The notes below the pieces were generated by a model, which was not told where the DNA came from, did no database searches, and was given only the letters and a program-made list of their open reading frames with translations. The position numbers and the translations under genes are program-made. Below are positions 1 through 13,364 of a stretch of 64,000 bases of DNA, in pieces. The stretch spans positions 86,630,797 to 86,694,796 of the forward strand of contig NC_071392.1 in NCBI RefSeq assembly GCF_022682495.2, read 5' to 3'. The DNA is from Desmodus rotundus. Lineage: Eukaryota; Chordata; Mammalia; Chiroptera; Phyllostomidae. How positions within the stretch are numbered: position 1 is the first letter of the stretch; each line of letters starts with the position of its first letter.

Positions 1-3000
1 GACCTCATTTACCTAAATTACCCCTCCAAAGGTGCCCTCTCCCAATGCTGTCACTTGGGGCTTATGGCTTCAACATGTGATTTGGGGTGAAAGCGATTCA
101 GTCCCCAGTAACGACAGACTTTCATCTGCAGGGAAGATCGTGGTGCATGTGTGCGTGGGGCTGTGTGCATCGGACACCAGATCGCGGGCACTTCCCAACC
201 AGGACGTGCGTCTTTCTCACGGGCATCCCAGTCCTTATGGCTGCTTGACACAGGCAGTGCTAAAAAAGTGTAGATCAAACAACAAAATAATGCCATTTTT
301 TTGCCTCTCAGTAAACACACTAGGACAGGTAATGCTGTGAAACTCGGTACTGAAAAATGACCTTTCTCTTACAGAATACAGCATGCAACAGCTTGCAGAA
401 AGTGCCACGGAGTTAGGAAGCACAGCGGAAGGTTTACAAAGCCCTCCAAAGCCAAAGTACTTGAAATGTTGGTGCAAGTCCCCGAATGCTCTATGATCCC
501 ATGGTTATTAAAACACAACACAACACAACACAAAAGCAGAGGAGTGAATGCTGGGAAAGAGTAACACAGAGGGCCAGGCTCTCGGGCAGTATTTGTATGG
601 CAGTGGCCAGAATGACACCAGGTCCGCTTTACCAGAAATGGACCCACACCTTGGGGGTGGGAGAAGCAAGTGTCTCTGGCCTCATATCAAACAATATGTA
701 TGTTGTTCTGTGCTGCTAATATGTTAAAATGTCTTAACTATTTAAACAATCTTTTTATAGCCCCTAAATATTTCTGTATGACTGGAGTAGATCTTCCAGC
801 CTTATTTACAGGGGCTACGGCTTCTATGCAACTGGTTTTGCTTAATGGACATGAACCAAGCATGCAAATTGCTCCTCAGATCTTTGGCTCAATGTTCACT
901 CAAATCTGCTCACAGCGTAAGTTCTGTGAAACACTAAGCACAGGAAATGACCGAGTAGCATCGATTTCGTAGTTCAATAAACTGTGATAAGCCTAACAAT
1001 TACAGGATTCTTAAGTGTAATGACTAAGCTACTCACAACTAGAACAGATCCCTCCAAGGTCCCAGATCACCGTAACTAAAATACTAATACCCTAAAATCT
1101 ACAATTTTCCAAGTGGAGGTATCTGTTGGGTCTTTGCTGGGATGCATTTAAATGACAAAAATGTACATGATATTCTACCTACCCAGGTAATTATAACCAG
1201 CAAATTTTTAAAAGCTAAACTCATGGTACCTAGATGGCAGAGGCCTTTTTAGAAGGTCTCACTGTTTCACTTCCATGGAGACGCTGCGCTTAGAGGTACC
1301 ATACTGAATGTGTCCTATTGAATATGGTTCTTTAAAAATAGGTCTTTCTTTCCCCTACTGCTCCTCTCCTACTAGCTTAAACAACTGTTTTACCTATGAT
1401 TCCCCGACACTACCCCATTCAGTTTGTTCCAAACATCACCAGGAAACTCTAGACATAGAAAGAATGTGGAGACATTTTCTCCCAGCCAAATGTCTGTCTC
1501 CCAGTGAGGTGGTACAGACGGTCCACACTCTCACTATCTTTCAGCTCAAACTAGAAAACTAAAAGCTCAGAGAGGCTCAGCTCCTCCAAAGACTAGTACC
1601 ACAGAAAATGAAATCTGTTACTGTACACCACCAGTAACCAGCGGGAATCATCTTTAACTCACCTGCATTCATCAGCTAGCACAGCCTCCTAAGCAAACAT
1701 TCAGACGTAGCCTTGAAACAACGTATTACAAGGGAGAAGCCACTACGCAATGTGGGACAAAAATTTAACACACACAGGAACACAAATACTTATCTAACAC
1801 CTAAGAGTATATGCAGCCGAAACTTTAAAGCAGGACCAAGGTAAAAACTCATGTTTCCAGACTCTTAAGAGAATGATACACTCACTACACACCGTGGGGG
1901 AAAACAAAGGGGAATGGTGCCTCGTCCCTCTGACGGCCTCTCCACAGCCTGCTCTTTCAGAAGTCCAGACCAACGGGTGAGCTGCACCTGAGTGCTGCAG
2001 TGCAGACAAAGCAGTTGGACTTTCCTTCTCCGTGGTGAGCACCTGGGAAGAGCAGCTGCACTCGACTAGGCCCGTGTCTCAGGGAAGGCCATCCACACCC
2101 CAAGCACTCTGCCCGGACAATGATGCTGCTCCTTCCAAGAGCTAGACGCCATCGGCCGTAAGAAGAGAAATGCAGGGTGTTAACTTTGCCTCAGCATGGT
2201 TGACCCGACAGTGATGTTTTCCTTCTGTGTCCCAGGTTTATGTGGTAGTCGCCAGCTGGTTAGTGCACAGAGGGCATCCTTTGTTTTGTGCCGCTGGACC
2301 TTCAGGCTCTTCCCCTGCAGATACCGCACCACCGAGGCCCAGCCCTTTAGCGAGGTCGACTGCTGGTGACGTGAGTCCTGCTCTGCTATTTAGCCACCCC
2401 TCAGACTCACTTCACTGAGGCTTACCATTAGGCAAAAAGTGTGGGTAAGTTAAGCACGGAGCGAACGCCAGTGTGGGAATGAGGCCGTACTGGCTGGGAA
2501 GCCCCTTCTGGTCACATTAAAGGCGGACAGACCACTTAGGACACAGACCTCCATGGCATAAAGCCAGTCAGTTGGCATGTCTGTGCCGAGTGCCATAAAG
2601 CGCGGTCCCAGCGGCCAGCAATCACCATTTTAAGGGCATCTTCCTATTTAGTAGCAGCATTTCTTCCATTACCATAACTGATGGTTCAAAGTCATTTCAA
2701 GGGAAATAATGAAAAAATACAGCATAAAGTGAACAATAAAGGGAATATCATTAACGGGGACTGAAACTTTCTCATTGTAAACTGTAATGTTTTAAATGTT
2801 TACAATGCACACACATTTCTGTAATTAAAGATGGAAGTCTAGGGAAAAACTGAAGCATTCCCCAAGCATTTTTATATTCTCCAAAGTAAGGTTAAGCTCC
2901 AGTTCTCACAAGAATTATTTTAAAGGAGTTTTTACAAAGATTACAATGAAAATGTGATAAATCTCTTTAGACACTAGGGTTAGAAGATAAGGATGTGGTT

Positions 3001-3333
3001 AAGCTGAATAATGTTATATCCTTCATATAATAAAAGATGCACCTTATCATGATACCTTCACAAACACGGGTTATATTTAATGGCACATCTGCTAGCACTT
3101 CAACTGTCAAAGGCACATAACCACAGAGTCAAAAATAGAATAAATTCCTGCACATGAGCTATGAGGAAAGAAGGTTACATTAATAAAAATATCTGTTCTT
3201 ATCGGCTCTAACGGGAAATACCAAATAAGCATCTGGGAGTCATAGAGCGCAGGGGAAAAGAATGAATGATGGAGCTCAAGTGAGCAGAAATGGGAAAGGA
3301 ACCCAACCTGGTCTGAGAACCAGAGGCATACCT
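1..3333. other. Single-copy sequence, presumed intron, no gene seen
   Basis: AT-rich sequence with no supported exon or RNA gene. It holds a short (CACAA)n tract at 513-534. The open frames here are about 60-100 codons, the length expected by chance, and show no recognisable domain. If the minus-strand promoter near 60.2 kb is real, this lies in its transcript; a coding exon of the unidentified gene could be present but unrecognised. Confidence 0.5.
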
Positions 3334-3415
3334 GGGGGAGAGGGGGGAGGAAGAGAGGGGGAGAGGTGAGAGGGGAGAGAGAAAGAATGAGAGAGAGAGA
3401 GAGAGAGAATGAGAA
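3334..3415. repeat. GA-rich simple repeat
   Basis: Purine-only or nearly purine-only run on the plus strand with a perfect (GA)n core at about 3389-3408. It is a microsatellite, probably polymorphic. Short open frames across it on the minus strand (Ser/Leu-rich) are artefacts of the repeat. Confidence 0.9.
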
Positions 3416-3891
3416 CTAATGAGAATTTCCTGCTGATTCACATCAGGCCAAGAGGATTTCCAGGATCCAGAAAGCATCAAACAACAGACACTGACCTTCA
3501 GCAACTGCCAGATGACCTACAGTAACGACCCCCCGGGCTATTCTCCTAGGAACTAAAAGGAAAACACCTTCACCTAAGCATTTTTGTATCCATTCTCAGG
3601 AAGCTTATCCTCAAAGAGGCATGGGTGACCGGGATCGGTAATAGGAGCGCAACAGGAACACTAGGGAGACACTGTCTCTACCGGGGCAAGGCGAGGAAGC
3701 TGCCTTCACAAGAGGCAGCATTTGAGCTGGACGTCAAAGGAGGAGTGGACGTCTGCAAGATGAATAAACATCTTTTTTTGGCAAAAAAAAAAATAAGAAG
3801 GCAGTGCTGTATCAGCCATTAAGTACATAGGAAGGGGCAGCAGTGGGATATGAGGCCAAAGAAACCTTTGCATTAGAAACACACTCTTAAA
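3416..3891. other. Single-copy sequence, nothing recognised
   Basis: No repeat family, exon or RNA gene was recognised here. Confidence 0.4.
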
Positions 3892-3919
3892 ACACACACA
3901 CACATACACACACACACAG
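3892..3919. repeat. (CA)n microsatellite
   Basis: Imperfect CA dinucleotide tract with a single TA interruption. Confidence 0.9.
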
Positions 3920-4076
3920 CCCTTCCAGAGTCAGCTTTAGGAATAGCCCTGAGGTGATTTCTAAATTATAAGGTATTATCAAAACATGTTTCCCTTGGAA
4001 TTCCTCTGACGGGGATGATGTACACAAATAGATTTAATAGGATTAAAATATCAATTGATACCCAGCAGTTTAAAGT

Positions 4077-4222
4077 TTGTGTGTATATATACATATGTGT
4101 ATATAGATATAGATGTATCTATACCTATACATTATAAATATATGTAATGTATATGTATATAGCTATACATATACATTATATATAAATATGTATAGATACA
4201 TATATGTGTACACACACACATA
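4077..4222. repeat. AT-rich alternating purine-pyrimidine repeat
   Basis: About 145 bp of nearly continuous alternating TA/TG/CA dinucleotides with imperfect inverted repeats such as tatgtatatagctatacata. It ends in a short (CA) run. This is a degenerate (TA)n/(TG)n microsatellite capable of hairpin or cruciform formation. Confidence 0.85.
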
Positions 4223-6934
4223 AAAATGACAGGTATCTGATTTATTTTAATGTGAAGAAACATCCTGGATGCCAAAAGTGAGATAAAGAGGGCCACGGAA
4301 TTAAGAAATGGGAATAAAAAAGGAAATTAAAAAAAAAACTTTCCTTAATATAAAGTTGCTAACTTTGATTGAGCTTAACATCAAAAAGTCAGTTTAAGAA
4401 AAGGCTTACAGGGTCCTGCGTGTCTAATTGCCGAAGAAAAGGGTCAGTTCAGCCAAACCACCGCTGAAGCTGCCCCACGGCAGGCGTGGTGGACCTCAAC
4501 TCCGATGGCGACACTACTCAGTAGCAGGAGTCAGTGTAATTAGCGGAGCCAGTCCCAATTCTATTAACACGTGCTTTACTCGGGTAAGGCGTTTTTGTTT
4601 AAAATAAAGAAAGAAAAACATATAGACATGAGCCAAGTAAATTCAATTTATCAAACATTACGATAAATTTAGCTGTTAGGAAGCAGGGATAGAGCACGTT
4701 GGTTCCAGGGACCTGGGGTGTGAAAAGCCTCTTGCGCACTCATCGGAAACCAGCGGCACCGCACACCCTGCTCTCCATTCTGGCCACAACGGAGAGCCCA
4801 CAGGTACCTGCCCCGCTTGTCGCCCGCCTCCTCCCACAGAAGGGCATTGACAGGTATTGGTCAATCACGAACAGAGCAGAAGGGAAGACTAATGATATAA
4901 AACCAGAGATCTTGCTAATACTTCCATTCCTGAATTGCCACATGTGTCTCCCTTTCACTTATAAGACCTGCCTGATCAGTCAAATATTTTCTGACTTGAG
5001 CCTCATCCTCCCCCCCCCCCCCCGCCAAAAAAACATATGTTGCCCATACCCTGGTGTGATCTTAAGATTTGTTACCAGAGAACTGAAAAAGAAAGAAATC
5101 AAGCAAGGAAAAGCAATTCTCTGTCAGAGGAAAAAAGGATCACACTGAAGATAAACACGTGACAGTAACGTAATCTGACAACAGATTCATAATCTAATGA
5201 ACACGGTCCCCACATTCTGTGGGTCATATGGAGGAGACATGGAAAGGCTGCGAATTCAAGTTAAAAATGAGGATACACTTTTAAGAAGTCCAGCTCCTCC
5301 AAACCTGTATATGGTCAATCCACGTCACCTTATCCCAGGGAAATGAATAACTGTTAGGATTAGTATGATTTTTTTTTTGTATTTCAACTTTATGTAGCTA
5401 GGTGGTCTCTCCTACTATCTTTGAGGACCCTGGTAAGCCTGAGGACCCCAAGTTGAAAACACCTGACCTACCACAAGAAATAAGCAGAACTGTTCAAACA
5501 TAACCATCCCTATTTCTTTTCTCATCACACATTTCAGGGTAAGAAATATACTTACTGGAAGGGAATGCCTGATGTTAAAAAAAAGTTAAGAAATCTAAGG
5601 GCAATCAATGTCCACTCACAAATGCCAATGATCTCTGTTATAGAAAAGTTGCATACTAACTACTTTTCTACCTGTCTGTCTTTTTATCAGCCTGTCTTTA
5701 TCTACCAAGTACTTACTTTATTTGTCCATATTAAGTCAAGTATACAGAATTCTGGGACTAGTAGGGATCTATTCCAAGGCTTGTGACCAAGAATATCATT
5801 GAGACTTCATGAGGTTTTTAAGGAGAAAATACATTTTAAAACTTTTATACTTTTAATCTCCCTTGAATCCTATTTTTCATCATTTGAACCAAATTTTGTG
5901 GCATGTCATTTAAACATCGTAGGAAGAAACCAAAAAAATAAATCTTCAAGTAGTCTTTTCCCTGAAACAAATCCCAGGAAATACCTACTGAACAAAGTCC
6001 TTGGCATAGGTCCAAGTCACATTGTCAATGTCATATGAGAGACTTACACTATGTAGAAGCCTTCAAATTTTTCTGTGTTTTGGTTTAACAGCCAGCTTTT
6101 ACCCTTTGATTTCTGTTCTTCACAGTCGTCACCACCCGCAGAACAGAAGTCACAAAAACGCGCTAATGAGTCCCAGGCCTGGTGGCCTGCAGCCTTTGCT
6201 CACTGCTGAAACCCCAAACCACAGTGCTGCCCCGGACTTTTTCCCAGGCCTCTCTTGGAACAAATGGAAAAATGTCTAAATGCCTTTTCTCGGAAGAAGA
6301 GAGAAACAAACAAAATCACAGCTTCTGCTATGAGAATCGCAAAAATCCTATTCCCCCTTTCCTTAGTATTTATTTACAGATCTGCTTTTTATAATGATCC
6401 ATAGATCCCAAAAGCCGAGAATTATCCTAGAGGTGTATACGAAAGAACACTTCAATAACCTAAACAAAAGTTCTTGTGGAAATGAGAATTATCTAACCAT
6501 TTCGGTACACTTGACACCTTAGAGACCTTTCCTACTCTCCACGTATACACACTGACCACGTGATCAGTGTGCATGCAAAGTAATTGATTAGTGGTATCTG
6601 TCAGGCATGGGGACTTTTCCAAATCAAATTCTCTACAGAAAAACTTAGGAAATGAGGAACTTCAATCAGCTCAAAAATGTACATCATTTCACACCTTGTG
6701 CAAAATAGGAACCCTCACCTCCCCCAAATACAAGACCTCCTAAGATGTACTTTTTATTATCCAAGGTTTCCAACAGATCCTATCAATGATTATTTTGTCT
6801 ATTTCTAATGTTTGAAATAAAACACAGTTGTTCACACACTTTCCTAAAAATTTAATAAAACCTAGTATGATAAGTTCAGATAAAAAGAATGTACCTATAG
6901 TACTTTGGTATTTATTAGCAATATTAACATAATA
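4223..6934. other. Single-copy sequence with a poly-C tract and an E-box palindrome
   Basis: No gene seen. A 14-base C run lies at 5010-5023. An E-box palindrome at 6549-6570 is listed separately. The open frame of 149 codons at 4699-5148 runs through the poly-C tract, has no recognisable domain and is treated as chance. A pyrimidine tract plus AG at about 6110-6124 resembles a plus-strand splice acceptor, but nothing after it is recognisable. Confidence 0.45.
6549..6570. promoter_or_regulatory. 22-bp palindrome centred on an E-box
   Basis: The half-sites ACACTGA and TCAGTGT flank CCACGTGA. Ten of eleven base pairs match about a centre between 6559 and 6560, and the core CACGTG occupies 6557-6562. 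CACGTG is the binding site of bHLH factors such as USF, MYC/MAX and CLOCK/BMAL1. Function here is only inferred from the motif. Confidence 0.35.
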
Positions 6935-7080
6935 AATTCACTCTTTCATTTATTGTAATCAGTAGCAATTATGTACTGGTCACAGACTAGGCACTAGAGA
7001 TAATGCGACAAAAAAGACCTTACACCCTCACAGCACCCAAATCACCTAGTTACAAGTAAACAAGCAGGAAGTGCACTGAC
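6935..7080 (-). mobile_element. L2 LINE 3'-end fragment, antisense
   Basis: Reads on the plus strand as the reverse complement of an L2 tail: a 'ttcatttattg' start, then 'ggcactagagataatgcgacaaa', a short block like the 'ccctcatggagctta' region, and 'acaagtaaacaag'. L2 is an ancient mammalian-wide non-LTR retrotransposon. One of the few LINE pieces here on the minus strand. Confidence 0.55.
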
Positions 7081-8757
7081 AGATAGGTTAATGGTTAAAT
7101 AAATTTCCGACTTCAAGGGCGATGCTAGTACAAATACAACGTGAGATTTTAAGTTGGCTAACTTAAAGATGGCTAAATTTAGAATACCAAGAGTTTCCAT
7201 CACAACTGTATTGGACGTGAAAAATTCATTATACAAAAATCTGTAATGATCTATTCCTTGTGTCCACAGTAAGCTTATTAACAGTATGTTTGCATTCCGG
7301 GACACGTAACCCTAATGTTGAGAATACTAAGAAGTCCACAATGATAAGAGAGGATCGAGAATATGCATCAATATATTGAGAATCAAGTTCTTCTACCTAT
7401 CTATAATTTGGCCTAAAACTCATACTGATAACTTAGCAGAAGTATCCCTTTTGCAGGAAGGGGGGGTGTGGTACTCAAGATTTCGTGCAAGAGCAGAGAT
7501 TCAAAACAACAAATGATATTTACTATTATTTTCAAGCCTGGAGTTAATGCTATAAAAGTCAAAGAATTAAAAAAAGTTAACAAAGCCAGTTTCTTACACA
7601 AACCTCACAAAAGAATTAATTCTGTGAAACTATTCCATTTTTTTTTTCTGGCCTCTCTTCTCCTTACTGCTTACTATCTGAAACTATTCCATTTTTAACT
7701 ACACTTTTCAGCATCCCTAGAGATTCTAATATACTGGTAACATGTCTTTTTTAATTTTGCAGACCTGGTCACCCTGCAGGTATCTTAGTACTGGAAGCTG
7801 AGAACAGTGAGATTTGCGGATGCTTTTTGCTGTCACTGTGCCAAAAATATTTACACTTGAACAAACAGCTGTTGAGAACTCAGGATTAACAGCCACACAG
7901 CAGTTCTAAAATACACCTAGTGATGCTGCTTTGTGATTTTGCCCTTGAGGGTCCCATGCTGAGGAAACCACATGTACAGACAAGTTACCAGAGAAGCAAT
8001 AATGAATTCTGCTGATAATTCAATAATTGAATTACCTCATTATGAAATCCACTGTTTGCCATTACATTTAGGTTTCGGGATATTTAAGAGTCAATCAATC
8101 CCAGGTAGAATGAGAAAGGAAAGAAGTATACACACTAATGAAGATTACCTTTGCTCCAAAGATGACGAAAACTTCTGTCCAAAGGCTGATTCAGAATCAC
8201 AATGCAGAATTTCAAATTTCCTGTGGAGAAAAGCAAGGAAAATACAAAGTAAGCTGAGTGTTTTGGTTTCCCTCATTTGAGTCTGGAATCGTACTCTATC
8301 CGTCCAGATTTTCGATCTACACAGAGCTAAATTCCGACCGCAGTTCATCTCTCACACTCTTATTTTCTTCTTCATAACTTAATTTTAAAAGACACCATAG
8401 ATTAACTGTATCTACTTTAGTCAGTATGTCCATCACATCACTATATTTATTATTAGAAAGTTTATTGTAAAAAAGGACTTTATTATAAAAACAATTTATC
8501 ATAAAAGCAACTGGGTAAGTTTTGTTTCTTGCCGTTTACGGTGCCCAGTAAAAGTAAAATGGCAGATTTTTACATAAACAAATCTTCACAAAATGGCTGG
8601 GTGGTTTTAAAATATTCTTCTACACATATTGAAGATACTACGAATTCTGTCAAAGCATAATCATACAAGAAAATGGCAGAACTGATTATCTGTACCTCCT
8701 CTAGGTGGCTCTTAACAACTTCAAATACAATCCAGCCAGTGTTGACAAGAATTTAGT
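7081..8757. other. Single-copy sequence, nothing recognised
   Basis: AT-rich sequence with no supported exon. The ~100-codon open frame at 7972-8280 has no recognisable domain, start context or homology that I can name. Confidence 0.4.
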
Positions 8758-8819
8758 GGAGGGAGAGAGGGAGGGAGGGAGGAAGAAAGGGGGGAAGGAA
8801 AGATGAAGGAAAGAAGGAT
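8758..8819. repeat. GGAA/GA-rich simple repeat
   Basis: Purine run of GGGA, GGAA and GAAA units on the plus strand. Degenerate tetranucleotide microsatellite. Confidence 0.9.
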
Positions 8820-8902
8820 GGTAGGTTGGTTATAAAAATGATGTGAACTTTGGATTTATAACAATTACCACAAATGATAAATCTACCCTTAAGTATACAG
8901 GG

Positions 8903-9084
8903 TAGTGGATCTCAACCTCACTGCCTATCAGTCACAGATTTAAAAAAAAAAAAAAAAAAGACAACCGCAAAACAAATCTGCTTCCCTAGAGACTCCGATC
9001 AATGTTCCTGAACTAAGCCTGTGCATTATAATTTTTTAAAAGCATCCTAAGAGCACTAATGGGGAACCAAAGTTGAGAACATGG
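8903..9084 (+). mobile_element. MER5-type hAT (Charlie) DNA transposon remnant
   Basis: Begins 'tagtggatctcaacc' and ends 'aaagttgagaacatgg', diverged versions of the terminal inverted repeats of MER5A (cagtggttctcaacc). Internal blocks such as 'tccctagagactccgatcaatg' and the 'agcatcctaagagcac' area match the element's middle. A poly-A stretch has expanded near its left end at 8941-8958. Nonautonomous and ancient. Confidence 0.75.
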
Positions 9085-9919
9085 TAGGGTACCTTAAAAG
9101 ATTAACTAATGATTGTGCAAAGCTATCATAAATAGCATTATTTTAAAATACTATTCAACTTTATCTTGCCCTTTTAAATAACTGTTTTGTGAAAAAAATA
9201 TGTGTAGCACACCATAAAAATTATTTGTAATTTTTTATAAATAAGCATACATGGTTTACTTTCTTCTTTAACTGATATGGTATAAATTTTTTTAAAAAAG
9301 GATTAAAGACCAGTACTCTAAGTGAAAATACATTTAAATGAAGCACAATTTAAAACAGAAAAAAATTTACTGAAAGGCATTAGCAAGTTATCAAGAGTTT
9401 ATGATCTGTTTAAAAAAAATAGTGGAACTCAGAAAAAATCAATATTAGCCAAAACACATATCAGTCATTATATATAAAATACCTGTTTTGTTAGAGAACC
9501 AAAAACCATTATTATGAATCTCTCATCCCTGAAACTATTTCAATTAAATAATGAAAACTCCAGGGCATGGGGGTTCATTTTCATATTGCACAACTTCTAT
9601 ATATAAGAGGATTTTTTTAAGTGTACACTGGGAAATCAAAACTGTCAAGTCAATTTGTCCTTTGATGAAATAAATTGCATATGGACAAAGCAAAGCTATT
9701 AAAAAGCTCTGAACAAATATCCCATACCAAAGTCTATTAAAAATAATCGAATCACCAATAGACTAAGAATTGGTAAGTCATAGAAGAAATTGTTTCTGAG
9801 AAAGTAAACACAGACACAGACAGGTATTTCTCTGCAACATCTCTCTTGCCCCCCACCTCATCCCCAGCACCCAGAGTCATGATTTGAAATAGCCCAGTGA
9901 CACCCCCGGGTTTAGATGG
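9085..9919. other. AT-rich single-copy sequence
   Basis: Very AT-rich. No exon, RNA gene or classifiable repeat was seen. Confidence 0.4.
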
Positions 9920-11290
9920 CAAATTAGATGGTCACTCTGCCCTACATCATTTTCAGACCCCATTTCTCTGTTTCAACCCTCAGCAAAACTCACTTCAGTG
10001 AAGTTTTCAGCCCCCCACCCCCCACTTCCTGGAAACACCTACGGTCAAGGTCACTGACAGCCTCTGTTCTAGAAGTCAATGGCTCTATCTCGGCTCACAC
10101 CTTGACCAAAACAACTCAGTAGCCTAACAGAGCAGGTCACCTCTTCCTTCTTGAATCCAGTTCTTCCTTTGACTTCTTGGAAACCCCACTCTGCTGCCGC
10201 TCCTCATATCTGACTGGCCACTCCTTCTCAGCCTCCTTTCCTACTTTCCTCTCATCTGAGCAGAAAGCCCTCAATACACAGTTGTCGAATAAAGGTTGAG
10301 TATCCCCAGCCTCCATACCAGGAGTGCTCCAGGTCCCTTTCTTGGGCCTTTTCTATATCGACCTGTATGGACTTCCGAATAATGCTCTGTAGACTCATGG
10401 CCTCAAATGCCGTCCATAATGATAACACCCATATTCATGTCTCCAACCTGAGGCTTTTGTCCTAAACTCCAGAACTATCTAGGTTTAATTGCTTATTCAA
10501 CAACTCCACTTGGATACAGAACAGGCATCTCAAACTTAACATGCCCACAACGAAACACCTGACTATCCTTTCTCTATTCAAACCTGCTCCTTCCAGCCAG
10601 GGCCATCTGCTGCCAATGCCACCACTGATAACCTATCCACGTGAACTTCTCCATCTCTAGACTTTACCATACAGCCCTCTAATTGGCCTTGCTTCCACAT
10701 CTGCCTCCCCTAAACTCTGCTCTCCACTCAGAAGCCAAATGGATCTTGTTAAAATACAGTCAGATCAAGGTATTTCTCTGTTCAAAACCCCCCACCGGCT
10801 TCCCTTCACAGTAAAAGTCAAAAATTCCCAACAAATCACCTACAAGGTCCTACGTGATACCACTGTCCTCTCCCCCACCACCGTATATTGTACCCACCCC
10901 CCACCGTCTCTCTGTGACAGGCACACTGGCTTCCTCATTGTTCAAATACACCAAGAACCACTCCACCATTCATGTTTGTACTATAGAGAGCCACGTACTC
11001 AGTGAGTGCCCCACTTTCTCTCTCAGTCTGAACCCACACGTCTCTGCTCAAATGGTGGTTCCCACAGAGCTCCCTTGCCCAAGCGACCTTGAACAGTAAC
11101 ACCTCCACACGATGCCAGTGCTTACTCTTAACCTGATTTGCTTTTTCTAATGACCTTATAACCAGTCTGGTCACTTACCCTTTTTTCTAACGTCTGTCTC
11201 TCTGCATGAAGACAGAAGCTGCTGGGTCAAGTACCTACAGCAATGCCGTATACACAGCAGGCAGTCAATAGTATTTGCAGTTCTTCCAAG
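9920..11290 (+). mobile_element. L2 LINE, ~1.4 kb of the 3' region
   Basis: Successive blocks match the L2 consensus order. They are the end of the reverse transcriptase region ('aaggtcactgacagcctctg', 'ggccactccttctcagcctc', 'ccaactgcttattcaacaactccacttgga', 'aggcatctcaaacttaacatgcc'), then the 3' UTR ('ccaccggcttcccttcacag', 'ctacaaggtcctacgtgata') and the tail ('acacagcaggcagtcaatag'). Frames are broken throughout, so it is a fossil. It is antisense to the proposed minus-strand gene. Confidence 0.85.
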
Positions 11291-13364
11291 TCTGACTTTA
11301 TGTCCTTTCACAATAAATTGATTCCAGCTCTTCTAGTAATCAAGTGACTCCCCCAATTTTTCTGGGGACAAATGGTTCCATACCCAACGCAATTCCTCAC
11401 TGAAGGAAAACACAATGGCCTTTTCTAGATTACAGAAAATGTCCCAGGAAGGATGCTAGAACAGACAGCAACAAAAATCAACCATCTTGTGTTAAAACAG
11501 GTAAGTGGTGTTTTGATCATTATTATTGAAGGAAAATCTAAAGAAAGTGGAGATGGTCCACGGAAGTCCAATTATATAAATAGTTCAGAAATATTTTCCT
11601 TGAGAAAAGATTAAGCCTTTTCAAGCTACATTGATGTCTACACTAACTACCTATTTAAGAATAAAGAAATCCAAGTAATATGACATTGAGCCCCAGAAAC
11701 CCAGGAACAGGTCCAGTTATGGTCATTCAACTGTTCAGGTGCAAAGTGTAAAGAGATTCTGAAAGGTTAAGTCAATTCCCATTTACGAGCATTGCCTCCC
11801 ATGATGCAATGGTTAATGAGTCTGTCCAAGTTTGGTAGCTCTAACATTATATAAACTATGTCTCTAAAACCAAAATGCCCCAGTAAATTCTCACAGGCAT
11901 CCACATATGCTAGAAATGCATGTTAGTTCAAAAAAAGAGAACATTTTGTATTTTATAACCAGTAAGCTTCTATTGTGTAGGAAGCAAAGGGCATGGGGGG
12001 AAGGTTAAGTCTGACAAAGTTTCAAGTCTTTCTTGACATAAAAAGAGAAGACTATACCAAGAAATATTTTCTTTACCCTCGCAAAGGTTAGCCATATTCT
12101 TGCTCCCAATAAACACATTCTCACTAAAACCCAAATGAAGGAAGCCGAGCTCTTCATCTTGGCGCACTGACGCCGCGCAAGCTGCTGACAGAGTTCAAAG
12201 CGGCTGTCTGCGGTCAGGGGTGACCCGGGCCACAATAAACTGTGTTTCCTGTCAGTCAAGAAAAATCAATCCCTGCCTAGCACACTGCAGATGTAATGTC
12301 ACAACCCTAAGGGTTCATCATAAAGGACTAAAACATTATAGTCCATCACATCGGTTTTGACGTGTTGACAGCTAAGGCCCATGATAATATTCACACTCGA
12401 AAAGTGGGTTGAAAATGTTTTCCGAAGGCAGAAGGCATCAAGGTTTGGCAAGTGCTTCTAGAACAAACCAGAGGCCTTCCTTTCCGACCTCCTGGAAAAG
12501 CACAGCATCCCTTTCACTGCCCAGGAACAGAAGGAGGGCCAGCGGTTCATCCGGCTCCCTTCTTTAATACCTTCTGTAGCCGTCCTGCTGGGGTTTGGCT
12601 GGGTACGGGAGAAAGGCTTTAGAGATGAGTGGGTTTCAAAGGTTTGAGGCTTCACACATGACTACTCTGTGACTGAATAATGACAACATGGGTAACTTTT
12701 TTTCTTTTTTAATATTCCTTAAACAGGATTTTGATTCAAGAGTCAAACCAGTATTTATAATCAAAATATGTCCAAATTGAGCTAAACGGGGACATAGTCA
12801 AAGCACAGACTGATGTTCTCTGAGACCTACAATTTGTAAGAAGACAACAAGTAGCATTTACTTGGATTTTCAGAGTTTACTAAGCATGTTCAACAGCCTT
12901 CCTAAAATGACACTGATTACGTAGCGCCCTGCCATGCGATCCAAGGACTTCTGAATAAAATCGAAGTCTTTCTGTTCACTTTTTTTAAAAAGAAGAAAGT
13001 ACATAGATTTAAATTCAAAATAACTGTGTACTGTGAATTCTGATTGCACACACAATTGCGTATTCCATCACATCAAGAGTCAGTTTTAGGAAATCTCACT
13101 CAACTCAGGGGAGGTGAACATTCTTTTCTTATGGACACTGTGGGCTTTAGAGAATTCAAGGGGAACTCCTGCCACCCGTAGGCAGAACTCTGGCACCAGG
13201 CTCACCATCCCTGACACATAGCACCTCAGTGGCCCTTACTGAGACTCACGTCTAGGTGAAGTAAATAGAACTACTGCTTCCTGTTCTTTTCCACAGAATC
13301 ATTAGGTATGCAAAATACTCTGTAAGCAAAGACATCCACAGGTTTTGTTTTTAAGGGAAAAATA
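11291..13364. other. Single-copy sequence, nothing classified
   Basis: No exon or RNA gene can be supported. A small GC-richer patch at about 12160-12240 contains several CpGs (cgccgcgcaagc) but is too short for a CpG island. Confidence 0.4.

Noticed and set aside
361..495. Acceptor-like 'ctttctcttacag' followed by an open Gln/Ser-rich stretch
   Set aside because: The frame closes after about 45 codons without a donor, and it lies on the strand opposite the proposed gene.
513..534. Short tandem units considered as a CRISPR-like array
   Set aside because: It is a (CACAA)n simple repeat without spacers, in a mammalian genome.
5010..5023. 14-base poly-C run as a functional element
   Set aside because: A simple homopolymer without context; prone to sequencing-length error.
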